From Corynebacterium haematomassiliense (GTDB lineage: Bacteria > Actinomycetota > Actinomycetes > Mycobacteriales > Mycobacteriaceae): a stretch of DNA of 36,510 nt. The stretch is taken from NCBI RefSeq assembly GCF_013978595.1, contig NZ_JACDTZ010000004.1, forward strand, positions 1 to 36,510. Reading direction: 5' to 3'. This document shows, in pieces, positions 1-8,387 of this stretch; the first letter of the stretch is position 1, and every line of letters begins with the position of its first letter. The notes under the pieces are model-generated. The model did no database searches and was not told the origin of the DNA. It saw only the letters and a list, made by a program, of their open reading frames with translations. The translations under genes and the position numbers were made by a program.

Positions 1-40
1 ACCGCCTTGTGGCGTCCCACCACGTCCGCCACAAGGCGGT
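1..40. repeat. perfect 14-bp inverted repeat at the contig terminus
   Basis: Bases 1-14 (ACCGCCTTGTGGCG) are the exact reverse complement of bases 27-40, with a 12-nt loop. The repeat starts at base 1 inside a coding frame. That is the signature of a fold-back chimera or of an assembly that broke at a hairpin, more than of a biological element. Confidence 0.75.
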
Positions 41-278
41 CCAGCTGCGCCTGGACGTCCACTGCGGGCGCGACGTGCTGCGCCTTGCCGGGCTTCGGGG
101 TGGTCAGCGGCAGCGGCAGGCGGATCGCGTTTTTCACCTGCGGCGGCAGCTGGTTGTAGGCCTGCACGATTGGCTGGCCGATCACGGGAATCTGGTCGAT
201 CGCCGTGTAAGTCGGCACCGACGACATGGGGAATGCCAGGCCCGCGGTCAGGGCCAGGGCTGCAACTTTGGAGGGCAC
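1..278 (-). CDS. secreted protein of unknown function, N-terminal part
   Basis: The gene reads leftward from a GTG at 276-278 and runs off the window after 92 codons. The first residues (MPSKVAALALTAGLAFP) form a short hydrophobic segment like a Sec signal peptide. A Pro/Gln-rich stretch follows (IGQPIVQAYNQLPPQ) with no motif I recognise. An AGAAAGA purine run lies about 11 nt before the GTG, and the gene begins 16 nt after the purH stop, so it is probably cotranscribed with purH. The most C-terminal codons visible fall in a perfect inverted repeat at the contig end (1-40) and may be artefactual. The function is unknown; I infer only export. Confidence 0.5.
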   Translation of the reverse strand, partial: MPSKVAALALTAGLAFPMSSVPTYTAIDQIPVIGQPIVQAYNQLPPQVKNAIRLPLPLTTPKPGKAQHVAPAVDVQAQLDRLVADVVGRHKA

Positions 279-293
279 GGGAAACGAGTCTTT

Positions 294-1829
294 CTAGTGG
301 GCGAAGTGGCGGGTGCCGGTCAGATACATGGTCACGCCGGCGGCCTCGGCGGCGGCGATGACTTCCTCGTCGCGGATGGAGCCGCCGGGCTGCACCACGG
401 CCTTCACACCGGAGTCCGCCAGCAGCTGGAACCCGTCCGCGAACGGGAAGAACGCGTCGGAGGCGGCCACGGCGCCGTTGGTGCGGTTGCGGCCCTCGTC
501 GAGGGTGTTGGCGCGGTCCACGGCGAGCTTCGCGGAGTCCACACGGTTGACCTGGCCCATGCCGATGCCGACAGACGCCCCCTCGGACGCAATCAGGATT
601 GCATTCGACTTCACGCAGCGCACCGCGCGCCACGCGAATTCGAGGTCGGCCAGTGTCTGCTCGTCGGCCGCCTCGCCGGCGGCGAGGGTCCAGTTGGCGG
701 CGTTATCGCCGTCGGCCTGGAAACGGTCGCGCTCCTGCACGAGCCATCCGCCGGCGATCTGCTTGCGCTCCTCGCCCGGCTGCTTCGGCTCGACCTCGAG
801 GATGCGCAGGTTCTTCTTCGTCTGCAGCAGCTCAAGCGCGTCCGCTGCGTAGGACGGCGCGACGACAACCTCGGTGAAGATCGGCTTGATCTGCTCCGCC
901 AGCTCCAGGGTGACCTCGCGGTTGCAGGCGATCACGCCGCCGTAGGCGGACACCGGGTCGCAGGCGTGGGCCTTCTTGTGCGCGTCCGCGATCGAGGTGT
1001 CGGACACTGCCACGCCGCACGGGTTGGCGTGCTTGATGATTGCCACGCACGGGCGCTCGTGGTCCCAGGCGGCGCGCCATGCGGCGTCAGCATCCTGGTA
1101 GTTGTTGTAGCTCATCTCCTTGCCGCCGTGCTGGGTGGCGGCGGCCAGACCCCAGCCCTCGTTTTCCAGGCGTGCGGCCTGGTGCGGGTTCTCGCCGTAA
1201 CGCAGGGTGGTGGTCTTGCCGGCGCCGGAGGCGTCCGCGCCGAGCTGGTTGGACAGCCAGGAGGAGACCGCGGCGTCGTAAAGCGCAGTGTGCGTAAACG
1301 CCTCCAGCGCAAGCTGCTTGCGCTGGTCAAGGTTGAAGCCGCCGCCCTTGACCGCCTCTGCGACCTCGCCGTAGCGCGCGGGCGAGGTGACCACTGCGAC
1401 CGACGGGTGGTTCTTCGCCGCGGCGCGGACCATGGACGGCCCACCGATGTCGATCTGCTCGACGCACTCGTCGAAAGTAGCGCCGGAGGCCACAGTCTCC
1501 TCGAACGGGTAGAGGTTGACCACGACGAGATCGAACGGCTCGATGCCCAGCTCCTGCAGCTGGTCTACGTGGCTGTTCTTGCGCAGGTCCGCGAGGATGC
1601 CGGAGTGCACGCGCGGGTGCAGCGTCTTCACGCGGCCGTCGAGCACCTCCGGGAAGCCGGTCACGTCCGCACCCTCGGTGACCGCCACACCCGCGTCAGC
1701 GATGCGCTTCGCGGTGGAGCCGGTGGAGACGATCTCCACGCCCGCCTGGCCGAGCGCGCGGGCGAGCTCCTCCAGCCCGGTCTTGTCGTAGACGCTGATC
1801 AGAGCGCGCTTAATTTCCCGCTTAGACAT
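294..1829 (-). CDS. purH: bifunctional AICAR transformylase / IMP cyclohydrolase PurH
   Basis: This cytosolic enzyme catalyses the last two steps of de novo IMP synthesis: formyl transfer to AICAR from 10-formyl-THF, then cyclisation of FAICAR. The protein has 511 residues, the usual length. The N-terminal MGS-like cyclohydrolase domain begins [20 protein letters not shown] and contains [13 protein letters not shown]. The transformylase domain shows [33 protein letters not shown] and DAFFPFADG, all family signatures. I chose the start at 1829 because upstream codons lie inside purN and show no homology. The first 8 nt overlap the end of purN, so translation is coupled. It is the third gene of perM-purN-purH, the order known from mycobacteria. 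Confidence 0.97.
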   Translation of the reverse strand: MSKREIKRALISVYDKTGLEELARALGQAGVEIVSTGSTAKRIADAGVAVTEGADVTGFPEVLDGRVKTLHPRVHSGILADLRKNSHVDQLQELGIEPFDLVVVNLYPFEETVASGATFDECVEQIDIGGPSMVRAAAKNHPSVAVVTSPARYGEVAEAVKGGGFNLDQRKQLALEAFTHTALYDAAVSSWLSNQLGADASGAGKTTTLRYGENPHQAARLENEGWGLAAATQHGGKEMSYNNYQDADAAWRAAWDHERPCVAIIKHANPCGVAVSDTSIADAHKKAHACDPVSAYGGVIACNREVTLELAEQIKPIFTEVVVAPSYAADALELLQTKKNLRILEVEPKQPGEERKQIAGGWLVQERDRFQADGDNAANWTLAAGEAADEQTLADLEFAWRAVRCVKSNAILIASEGASVGIGMGQVNRVDSAKLAVDRANTLDEGRNRTNGAVAASDAFFPFADGFQLLADSGVKAVVQPGGSIRDEEVIAAAEAAGVTMYLTGTRHFAH

Positions 1830-2406
1830 TGAAGACAGCCTTTCCATTGACAATTTCGACGTTGTGCAGCAGATGAACGATCTGCTCGCGCTCCACCTTC
1901 TTGATGCGTTCGTGGAGCTCGGACTCTGTGTCCCCCGCCTCAACCTCGACAGGGCGCTGGGCGATGATCTCGCCGCTGTCCAGGCCGGCATCCACGTAGT
2001 GCACGGTGCAGCCAGTGACTTTCACGCCGTGCTCCAGCGCGTCGCGCACCGCGTGCGCGCCCGGGAACGAGGGAAGAAGCGACGGGTGAGTGTTGATCGT
2101 GCGCCCCTCGAACTCCCGGACAAAGGCCGGGCCGAGCAGCCGCATGAAGCCGGCGGAAACCACCAAGTCCGGCTCGACGGAGGCCACAGCGGCCACCATT
2201 TTGTCGTTCCAGGCGTTGCGGTTGGTTTCCATCGGCACCACGGCGGTGCGAATGCCGGCATTTTTGGCGCGTTGCAGTGCCGGACAAATTTGATCCGCCA
2301 CCACGAGGTCGACGCGGTAGCGGTTCTCCTGGTTGTCGATGATCGCTTTCAACAGGGTGCCGGTGCCCGACGCGAGGACGGCCACCGATTTCGCAGAGTC
2401 ACTCAC
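1822..2406 (-). CDS. purN: phosphoribosylglycinamide formyltransferase PurN
   Basis: PurN transfers the formyl group of 10-formyl-THF to GAR in purine synthesis. The protein has 194 residues, a normal length. The N-terminus carries the Rossmann phosphate loop [12 protein letters not shown] (residues 10-21). The catalytic triad is visible as N105 and H107 in [17 protein letters not shown] and D143 in [14 protein letters not shown]. Translation starts at a GTG (2404-2406), 10 nt after the perM stop, and the 3' end overlaps purH by 8 nt. The pair uses the same cofactor and acts in one pathway, so the overlap fits a single operon. Confidence 0.97.
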   Translation of the reverse strand: MSDSAKSVAVLASGTGTLLKAIIDNQENRYRVDLVVADQICPALQRAKNAGIRTAVVPMETNRNAWNDKMVAAVASVEPDLVVSAGFMRLLGPAFVREFEGRTINTHPSLLPSFPGAHAVRDALEHGVKVTGCTVHYVDAGLDSGEIIAQRPVEVEAGDTESELHERIKKVEREQIVHLLHNVEIVNGKAVFNV

Positions 2407-2416
2407 GGGTTCAAGT

Positions 2417-3652
2417 CTAACTACCGCTGCGCGCCGACGCGCGTTGCCTCACCAGCGCGACTCCGCGCACCAGTGCGCCCGTGAGGGCAACCCAGATAAA
2501 CAGCGACAACGCCAACGCGAACGGATCCGCGCCGACGAGCCCGTACGCTCCGGCACCACCGGAAGAGAAGATGCCCAGCACCGCCCCCATAAGCGCCGCC
2601 CACGTTGCGGTCGCGGCGACGCCTTCGAGGCTCAGTGGCTTAACGACGAACGCGTGCGCCAGCACCGCCGCCGGCACGATGAGCAGCACCGGCGCCCACT
2701 GGGGCATTTCTGCGGGGATCGCGGCGAACAGCGGCAGGGGCGGGTATGCCACGTTGGAGGTGGCGAACAGGCTCACGCCCGCGCCCGCGGCCTCAAAGCT
2801 GCCGCCGAGGAGCACCGCGAGCTGGGCGACCGCCGCGTTGGGCAGATACAGCAGACTCAGCACCACCAGGGCGATGCCCCCGCCGACGCCGAGCTGCGGG
2901 AACTGGGAGACAAGCTCACCGACGCGCCCGTAGCCGAAGGCGAGCGCAATAAGGAAGACCACCGCGGCCGCGGCGAGCAGGCGGAGAATGAGATTCGCCG
3001 CTTGTGCCCCTGTGTCCACCGCCACGGACGGAATGCCGCTGCGCTTGGCCAGCGCGTGCCACACAACGCGACGCACGCCGACGACGAAGCCGAGAAGGTG
3101 CACGATCAGCGGGTACACAAACGCGGCAACCACAGGCGGGGTGGCCACCGGGTACACGTGCGAGGCGTCGAAGACCATGAACAGCGCGATGCCGCTGACC
3201 AGCAGCGGCAAGCCGAGCGAGAGCCCGAGGAGGGTGAGCAGATCCAGAACGCTCACGCGGCCGGCGGTGGCCTTGCGCACCTGCACCGCCACCACTGCGG
3301 CCACGCCAACGGCGGGCAAAAGGGGCATGGCGGTCAGCGAGACGCCGTCGATAAGCAACGGCACCCCGTGGAGCGCGAACCATGCCTCGCCGAGAGCCCC
3401 GGGGAAGTACGTCAGGCTCCAACCTGCAATGAGGATGACCGCGAAGCACAACGCGACGATGCCGAGCACCAGCGCCAAGTTCGGCACGAGCGCGTACGGC
3501 AGGTAGTGGCGCACACGTTCTTTCGCCGTGGCGGGCATTTTGCCGCTGTCCGCGGGGCGCTTGATGCCCGTGATCTTCCGCAGGGATGCGCCCTTGCGGC
3601 GCTGGCGGCGCGCATCCGCCTGGCGGGGCCTTTGGTTGGGTGTGGTGCTCAT
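2417..3652 (-). CDS. perM: PerM/DUF6350-type polytopic membrane protein
   Basis: The protein has 411 residues, with a basic cytoplasmic N-terminus (about 45 residues rich in Arg and Lys) followed by roughly ten hydrophobic segments, for example LALVLGIVALCFAVILIAGW and AAAVVFLIALAFGYG. Its position directly upstream of purN-purH matches mycobacterial Rv0955 (PerM), an integral membrane protein linked to cell division and persistence. Family assignment rests on topology, length and synteny, because there are no catalytic motifs to check. The ATG at 3650-3652 has an AGTAGGA purine run 5 nt upstream. A possible -10 (CAGAGT) lies 8 nt before the ATG, so the message may have little or no leader. 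It appears to be the first gene of the purine operon. Confidence 0.85.
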   Translation of the reverse strand: MSTTPNQRPRQADARRQRRKGASLRKITGIKRPADSGKMPATAKERVRHYLPYALVPNLALVLGIVALCFAVILIAGWSLTYFPGALGEAWFALHGVPLLIDGVSLTAMPLLPAVGVAAVVAVQVRKATAGRVSVLDLLTLLGLSLGLPLLVSGIALFMVFDASHVYPVATPPVVAAFVYPLIVHLLGFVVGVRRVVWHALAKRSGIPSVAVDTGAQAANLILRLLAAAAVVFLIALAFGYGRVGELVSQFPQLGVGGGIALVVLSLLYLPNAAVAQLAVLLGGSFEAAGAGVSLFATSNVAYPPLPLFAAIPAEMPQWAPVLLIVPAAVLAHAFVVKPLSLEGVAATATWAALMGAVLGIFSSGGAGAYGLVGADPFALALSLFIWVALTGALVRGVALVRQRASARSGS

Positions 3653-3838
3653 CGCGTCCTACTCTGCCACCCCAGCCACAAAGGCCACCACAGTGACACC
3701 CTGGCCGCGGGCTGCGGCGCACTCCGAAATGCGCCCTGGGCCGCCCGCAACGCGCGGGCGTGGCGCACATCTCCCGCACGGTGGGTGTGTAACATTCCCC
3801 CGAATAGACGCGATTTAAGAGTATTTTCAGATTTCATC

Positions 3839-3867
3839 TTGCTCCGACGAAACCAATTCGTTACAGT
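3839..3867 (+). promoter_or_regulatory. sigma-A-type promoter of first M23 gene
   Basis: The -35 is TTGCTC (3839-3844) and the -10 is TACAGT (3862-3867), with an ideal 17-bp spacer. The predicted transcript starts near 3874, giving an untranslated leader of about 77 nt. Confidence 0.6.
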
Positions 3868-3897
3868 AGCCTCTCGTAGATAACAGGAAGGTCACGA

Positions 3898-3917
3898 TTC
3901 CGCGGTGAGCAGCGGAA
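3898..3917 (+). promoter_or_regulatory. hairpin in the 5' leader of the M23 gene
   Basis: TTCCGC (3898-3903) and GCGGAA (3912-3917) form a 6-bp stem with an 8-nt loop, inside the predicted leader and 33 nt before the ATG. There is no U-run, so it is not a plain terminator. It may influence stability or translation; the role is unknown. Confidence 0.35.
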
Positions 3918-3950
3918 CCCACGGCCAACGGAAGATCTCAAAGAGGGCTC

Positions 3951-4691
3951 ATGTTCAACTCCACGAAGCAGGGCGGCAAGCACCGCAAGCAGTCCCCCAA
4001 CAAGGGGCGCGTTGCCGTCGTCGCAGCAGCCACTGGCGCTGTGTCCACCGCTGGTTTCTCCGGCCTGGTCGCCGGTGCCCTCACCAGCAACCAGGACGCC
4101 GAGCAGGGACAGAACATCAAGCTCGCCGCAGACGCCGACGAGCTCCAGAGCGCCGATCCGGGAGTGGACGAGGCTTCCGCCGAGGAGACCCCGCAGATCC
4201 TCTCCATCGCCGAATACAAGCCGGTGGAGAACCTCACCGAGCAGCTGGACAAGGCTATCCAGCACTCCGACGAGGTTGCCCGCCTGGACGAAGCCGCCCG
4301 CGCGCCGCTGTTTACTAAGCCGGCCGAGGGTGCCTTCACCTCGGGCTTTGGTATGCGCTGGGGCTCGATGCACAACGGCGTCGACATCGCCAACACCCCG
4401 GGCACCCCGATCCGCGCAGTTGCCGCTGGCACCGTGATCGACTCCGGCCCGGCGCAGGGCTTCGGCAACTGGATCCGCATCCGCCACGAGGACGGCTCCA
4501 TCTCCGTTTACGGCCACATGCAGTCCCTCTACGTCGCCGTCGGCGAGGTTGTGCAGCCCGGTCAGCTCATCGCCGGCATGGGCAGCGAGGGCTTCTCCAC
4601 CGGCTCCCACCTCCACTTTGAGATCTGGCCTGACGGCGCCAGCCCGTCGGACCCTGCCCCCTGGCTGGCAGCCCGAGGCATTAACCTCTAA
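3951..4691 (+). CDS. M23 (LytM-type) peptidoglycan endopeptidase, paralogue 1
   Basis: This is a 246-residue envelope protein. The N-terminus is strongly basic (KQGGKHRKQSPNKGR), followed by a hydrophobic segment at about 21-44 that serves as signal peptide or membrane anchor, then an acidic linker (50-120) and a C-terminal M23 domain (125-246). All LytM metal and catalytic positions are present: H141 and D145 in HNGVDIA, H189 in YGHM, and H220 and H222 in HLHFE. It should therefore be an active zinc D,D- or D,L-endopeptidase, not a degenerate EnvC-type activator. The RBS AAAGAGGG ends 4 nt before the ATG. It has its own promoter and terminator and is followed by a close paralogue. Confidence 0.9.
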   Translation: MFNSTKQGGKHRKQSPNKGRVAVVAAATGAVSTAGFSGLVAGALTSNQDAEQGQNIKLAADADELQSADPGVDEASAEETPQILSIAEYKPVENLTEQLDKAIQHSDEVARLDEAARAPLFTKPAEGAFTSGFGMRWGSMHNGVDIANTPGTPIRAVAAGTVIDSGPAQGFGNWIRIRHEDGSISVYGHMQSLYVAVGEVVQPGQLIAGMGSEGFSTGSHLHFEIWPDGASPSDPAPWLAARGINL

Positions 4692-4712
4692 CGCGCTTTT
4701 CCGCCCTCTCAC

Positions 4713-4756
4713 GGGGCCGCCCGCGCCATTGTGGCGCGCGGGCGGCCCCGTTTTTT
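4713..4756 (+). terminator. Rho-independent terminator after first M23 gene
   Basis: A very GC-rich stem (GGGGCCGCCCGCGCCA at 4713-4728 against its complement ending at 4749, with a 2-nt bulge) has a 3-nt loop and is followed by G then TTTTTT at 4751-4756. It separates the two M23 genes into independent transcripts. Confidence 0.9.
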
Positions 4757-4903
4757 GATCGCCCTTCTACTGGACGGGGGTAAAGCACCCACCCCCGCAG
4801 CCCATTACCATGCGTAACAATTTTCACACCAGCAACACGCCGGATGAGCTGGACGGACATCCGGGATAACGCGGAAATTCGAACAAACGTGCACGTCACA
4901 GCA

Positions 4904-4932
4904 TTGCCAGGGCTCATTTCGCCGGTTAGATT
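4904..4932 (+). promoter_or_regulatory. promoter of second M23 gene
   Basis: The -35 is TTGCCA (4904-4909) and the -10 is TAGATT (4927-4932), with a 17-bp spacer. The predicted start near 4939 gives a leader of about 62 nt containing GAAAAGG about 12 nt before the ATG. Confidence 0.6.
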
Positions 4933-5000
4933 CTCTGCCTGTGTGCGTGGCCGAGACCGCGCCTAGCCCTCTACAGAGTTAGAAAAGGTATCCCCCAAAC

Positions 5001-5699
5001 ATGAACCGACGTCTCACTTCGAGCATCGCAGCCGTCTCGGCCGCAGCGGCAATGGCGCTCACCCTGGCGCCCGCGCCCGCTACTGCCCTGACCGTCACCG
5101 TGGGCGGCGCAACCATCTCCGACGCGGGCCAAGCTGTGGGCGCAGTAGCGAAAGCCGCAGGCGCCATCAAGGAAAGCGGCGCGACGATTACCGCAGGCGA
5201 CTACAAGATCGTCTACGACCCCCGCGCTCTCGAGGCTCCGCTCGCCGCCGCGTTCGCTCCAGCAAAGGGCAGCGACTGGGTGGCGCCGCAGCGCGGTCGC
5301 ACCGCCGACGGCCGCACCGTGGTCACCCCGGCATCCGGCCGCTTCACCTCAGGCTTCGGCCCGCGCTGGGGCACCGTGCACCAGGGCATCGACATTGCCA
5401 ATGACCTGGGCACCCCGATCTACTCCGTCATGGACGGCACCGTCATCTCCGCAGGCCCGGCGCGCGGCTTCGGCAACTGGGTCGTAATTAAGCACGACGG
5501 CGGCGAGGTGTCCGTCTACGGCCACATGCGCTACTACGACGTCTCCGTGGGCCAGCGCGTCACCGCCGGGCAGAAGATCGCCTCCATCGGTAGCGAGGGC
5601 CAATCCACCGGCCCGCACCTCCACTTCGAGATCAAGCCGGACGGCGTGAACCAGGTGGACCCGGTGCCGTGGTTCGCCGCCCAAGGCATCAAGATCTAG
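5001..5699 (+). CDS. M23 (LytM-type) peptidoglycan endopeptidase, paralogue 2
   Basis: This is a 232-residue secreted paralogue of the preceding gene. A classical Sec signal peptide covers residues 1-29 (MNRRLTSSIAAVSAAAAMAL, cleavage near ATA-L). A short linker precedes the M23 domain (110-232). The zinc and catalytic residues are intact: H127 and D131 in HQGIDIA, H175 in YGHM, H206 and H208 in HLHFE. Both paralogues share the frame TSGFGxRWG...GFGNW...GSEGxSTGxHLHFE, so they arose by tandem duplication and kept activity. The signal region and linker diverge, which suggests different localisation (anchored versus released). The 3' end lies 4 nt from the convergent pcrA stop. Confidence 0.92.
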   Translation: MNRRLTSSIAAVSAAAAMALTLAPAPATALTVTVGGATISDAGQAVGAVAKAAGAIKESGATITAGDYKIVYDPRALEAPLAAAFAPAKGSDWVAPQRGRTADGRTVVTPASGRFTSGFGPRWGTVHQGIDIANDLGTPIYSVMDGTVISAGPARGFGNWVVIKHDGGEVSVYGHMRYYDVSVGQRVTAGQKIASIGSEGQSTGPHLHFEIKPDGVNQVDPVPWFAAQGIKI

Positions 5700-5703
5700 C
5701 GGG

Positions 5704-8016
5704 CTAGAGCTTCTCCATGGGCACGCCGCCGATCGTCATCAGACGGACGGTGCCCGAGGAGCCGAAGTCAATCGTCACCGTTTCCCGCACGCCCGAGCCC
5801 TCTACCGCCATCACGGTGCCGAGCCCGTACTTGGCGTGATTGACCCGGTCCCCCACCGCCAAGTTGAGGTTCTTGTGCACCTTCGTGCCGGACCCGCCCC
5901 GGCGGGATCGGGCCGGCGGGCGGGAGCGGGTGGGCGCGCCCCACGCGTCAGAACTGAATGAGCGCTCCGGTTCCAACCGGCGCCAGTCGATGAGGTCCTC
6001 CGGGACCTCTGCGAGGAAGCGGCTGGCAGGGTTGGTCACCGGAGAGCCCCAGGAAGCGCGCAGGATCGCACGCGTCAGGTAGAGCTGCTCCTTGGCGCGG
6101 GTGATGCCCACGTACGCCAAGCGGCGCTCCTCGGCGAGCTCCGCCGGATCCCCCAGCGCCCGCAGGTGCGGGAACTGCCCGTCCTCCCACCCGGTGACGA
6201 ACACCACCGGGAACTCCAGGCCCTTCGCCGTGTGCAGCGTCATCAACGTGACCACGCCTTGCTCGTGCTCCGGCAGCTGGTCCGCGTCCGCCACCAGGGA
6301 GACCTTCTCCAAAAACGCCTGCAGGGACCCCGGCGCGGGCTCACCTTCCTGCATCACCTCGTTGAGCTCCTCATCGGTCATGTACGCCACCTGGTTGGCT
6401 GCTTCGGAGGAGAACTCCCGGGCCACAGAGACCAGCTCGTTGAGGTTGTCCAGGCGCGCGCCGTCCTGCGGGTCGTTCGATGCCTCCAGCTCGGCGCGGT
6501 AGCCCGTGTCGTCCAACACGCGGGTGATCAGCGCGCCCAGGTCCGGCATGCCCGTGACCTCGTTGCGCATCGCCGGCATGTCGTCGCGGATCTGGCGGAT
6601 CATCTCCACAAAGCGCGTGATCGAGTTCGTGGCGGCTTTTGCCAGCATGTCGACGTTGCCGGAGGTGGCGTCGACAAGCGAGCGCCCGAAGCTTTGGTTG
6701 TTGTTCTCCGCGTGCAGCGCCACCATCGCCTGGGCCTTGTCGCCGATGCCGCGCTTGGGCACGTTGACGATGCGGCGCATGCTCACCGTGTCGTCCGGGT
6801 TCTCCAAGACCTTGAGGTAGGCGACGATGTCGCGGATTTCGCGCCGCTCGTAGAAGCGCGTGCCGCCGACGACCTTGTACGGGATGCCGGAGCGGATGAA
6901 GATGTCCTCGAGCGCGCGCGAAGCGTTGTTGGTGCGGTACATCACCGCCATGTCCGAGTACGGCACTCCCCTGTCGGCCAGGGAGTCAATCTCGGAGGCG
7001 ATGAAGCGCGCCTCGTCGTGCTCGTTGTCCGCGACGTAGCCGACGATCTTCTCGCCGGAGCCCTGGTCCGTCCACAGCTTCTTCGGGCGGCGGCCCTCGT
7101 TCTGCGCGATCACCGCGTTCGCCGCGCCCAAGATGTTCTGCGTGGAGCGGTAGTTCTGCTCCAGCATGATCGTGGTGGCGTTCGGGTAGTCGCGCTCAAA
7201 CTCCTCGATGTTGCGGATGGTCGCGCCACGGAAGGCGTAAATGGACTGGTCCGAGTCGCCCACCACCGCCAGCTCCGGCGCATCCGGACCGTCGCCGACA
7301 AGGGTGTGGATGAGCTCGTACTGGGCGTGGTTGGTGTCCTGGTACTCGTCCACCAGCACGTGGCGGAAGCGGCGGCGGTAGTAGTCCGTGACCTGGGGGT
7401 GCTCCTTGAAAATGCGCACGACCTCGCCGATGAGGTCGTCGAAGTCCAGCGCGTTGGACTGGCGCAGGCGGCGCTGGTACTCCACGTACACCTTGGCCAC
7501 CGTGGTCTCGAACGGGTTGTGGGTGCGCTCGGCGTTTGCCAGCGCCGTCTCCGGGCCAATCAGCTCGTTTTTCAGATTCGAGATCCCGTTGGCCAGGGTG
7601 CGGGGCGTGAACTTCTTCAAATCCAGGTTGAAGTCCTTGGCAATCATGCCCAAAAGGCGGCGCGAATCATCCGAGTCGTAGATGGTGAAGTTGGTGTTCA
7701 GCCCCGGCACCAGCTGGGCCTGCTGGCGCAGGATGCGCACGCACACTGAGTGGAAGGTGGCCACCCACATCCGCTCCGCCTCCGGGCCGACCAGCTGGCC
7801 CACGCGCTCCTTCATCTCCGCGGCGGCCTTGTTGGTGAAGGTGATGGCCAAGATCTGCCACGGCGCCACACCGCGGTTGTGCAGCAGATAGGCAATGCGG
7901 CGGGTGAGCACCGCGGTCTTGCCGGAACCCGCGCCCGCGACGATGAGCAGCGGGCTGCCTTCATGGACGACGGCGGCCTGCTGCTGCGGATTCAAACCCA
8001 GGGTCAGATCAGTCAT
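5704..8016 (-). CDS. pcrA: ATP-dependent DNA helicase PcrA/UvrD
   Basis: This SF1A 3'-5' helicase acts in nucleotide excision repair, replication-fork maintenance and removal of RNA polymerase. The protein has 770 residues. The Q-motif/Walker A region is LNPQQQAAV...GAGSGKT (residues 8-34); the Walker B VDEYQDTN, the GDSDQSIYAFRGA motif III, QNYRSTQ and VTLMTLHTAKGLEFPVVFV follow in order. The C-terminus ends with a PcrA-type Tudor-like tail (VGDRVNHAKYGLGTV...VTIDF), the RNA-polymerase-binding module. I start at MTDLTLGLNPQQ (8016) because TACAGT lies exactly 7 nt upstream, giving a leaderless message, and longer versions would read through that promoter. Confidence 0.96.
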   Translation of the reverse strand: MTDLTLGLNPQQQAAVVHEGSPLLIVAGAGSGKTAVLTRRIAYLLHNRGVAPWQILAITFTNKAAAEMKERVGQLVGPEAERMWVATFHSVCVRILRQQAQLVPGLNTNFTIYDSDDSRRLLGMIAKDFNLDLKKFTPRTLANGISNLKNELIGPETALANAERTHNPFETTVAKVYVEYQRRLRQSNALDFDDLIGEVVRIFKEHPQVTDYYRRRFRHVLVDEYQDTNHAQYELIHTLVGDGPDAPELAVVGDSDQSIYAFRGATIRNIEEFERDYPNATTIMLEQNYRSTQNILGAANAVIAQNEGRRPKKLWTDQGSGEKIVGYVADNEHDEARFIASEIDSLADRGVPYSDMAVMYRTNNASRALEDIFIRSGIPYKVVGGTRFYERREIRDIVAYLKVLENPDDTVSMRRIVNVPKRGIGDKAQAMVALHAENNNQSFGRSLVDATSGNVDMLAKAATNSITRFVEMIRQIRDDMPAMRNEVTGMPDLGALITRVLDDTGYRAELEASNDPQDGARLDNLNELVSVAREFSSEAANQVAYMTDEELNEVMQEGEPAPGSLQAFLEKVSLVADADQLPEHEQGVVTLMTLHTAKGLEFPVVFVTGWEDGQFPHLRALGDPAELAEERRLAYVGITRAKEQLYLTRAILRASWGSPVTNPASRFLAEVPEDLIDWRRLEPERSFSSDAWGAPTRSRPPARSRRGGSGTKVHKNLNLAVGDRVNHAKYGLGTVMAVEGSGVRETVTIDFGSSGTVRLMTIGGVPMEKL

Positions 8017-8023
8017 GGCCGTA

Positions 8024-8029
8024 ACTGTA
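8024..8029 (-). promoter_or_regulatory. -10 element of pcrA, leaderless
   Basis: On the minus strand TACAGT is followed by 7 nt and then the pcrA ATG, so transcription should start at or next to the start codon. Confidence 0.6.
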
Positions 8030-8069
8030 CTAACGCCTCCGACACGACCCGCGCGGGTGTTCGAACTGG

Positions 8070-8075
8070 CATAAT
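8070..8075 (+). promoter_or_regulatory. -10 element of the chorismate mutase gene, leaderless
   Basis: CATAAT is followed by 8 nt and the ATG at 8084. No Shine-Dalgarno sequence is present. It is divergent from the pcrA -10, 40 bp away. Confidence 0.6.
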
Positions 8076-8083
8076 AAACAGCC

Positions 8084-8377
8084 ATGAGCGAGCTTGAAAT
8101 CCGCATGCCTTCCGGCACAGACGACCCACTCTCGGACGCGGAGATTCAGGCGTACCGCAAAGAGATCGACCGGCTGGACCGCGTGATCCTCGACGCGGTG
8201 AAGCGCCGCAGTGAGATCTCCAAAGCCATCGGCAAGACCCGCATGGGCTCCGGCGGCACCCGCCTAGTGCACACGCGCGAGGTCGCCATAATCAACCAGT
8301 TCCGCGACGAACTGGGCGAGGAAGGACCCGGCCTGGCACAGATCCTGCTGCGCCTCGGCCGAGGAAAGCTGGGTTAA
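8084..8377 (+). CDS. csm: AroQ-class chorismate mutase
   Basis: The enzyme converts chorismate to prephenate, the branch point to Phe and Tyr. At 97 residues it is the short, cytoplasmic, single-domain AroQ type found in corynebacteria and mycobacteria (Rv0948c-like), which is stimulated by complex formation with DAHP synthase. Diagnostic segments are EIQAYRKEIDRLDRVILDAV (helix 1), KRRSEISKAIGKTRMGSGGT and the C-terminal LLRLGRGKLG tail; the tail is the part that contacts DAHP synthase in the mycobacterial complex (family knowledge). There is no signal peptide. The start at 8084 is set by the leaderless promoter. It lies between divergent pcrA and convergent mhuD. Confidence 0.93.
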   Translation: MSELEIRMPSGTDDPLSDAEIQAYRKEIDRLDRVILDAVKRRSEISKAIGKTRMGSGGTRLVHTREVAIINQFRDELGEEGPGLAQILLRLGRGKLG

Positions 8378-8387
8378 TCCTGCACCG

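Larger units (their letters stand above)
3653..3950. other. divergent intergenic region perM / M23 peptidase
   Basis: This 298-nt stretch has no supported gene. It holds the perM promoter side on the left, a GC-rich inverted repeat (CGCCCGC 3742-3748 / GCGGGCG 3754-3760) of unknown role, an AT-richer block around 3800-3870, the promoter of the first M23 gene (3839-3867) and its roughly 77-nt leader with a hairpin. Confidence 0.6.

Noticed and set aside
9..1832. 607-codon open frame on the plus strand opposite purH
   Set aside because: It is antisense to a fully conserved purH and has a Gly/Arg/Val-rich shadow composition; long antisense frames are expected at this GC content.
3742..3760. GC-rich inverted repeat CGCCCGC/GCGGGCG as terminator
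   Set aside because: No T-tract on either strand and no gene ends there.
3874..3950. possible ydaO/c-di-AMP riboswitch before the M23 gene
   Set aside because: The leader of about 77 nt is too short for the ydaO fold and lacks its conserved terminal blocks; only a 6-bp hairpin is supported.
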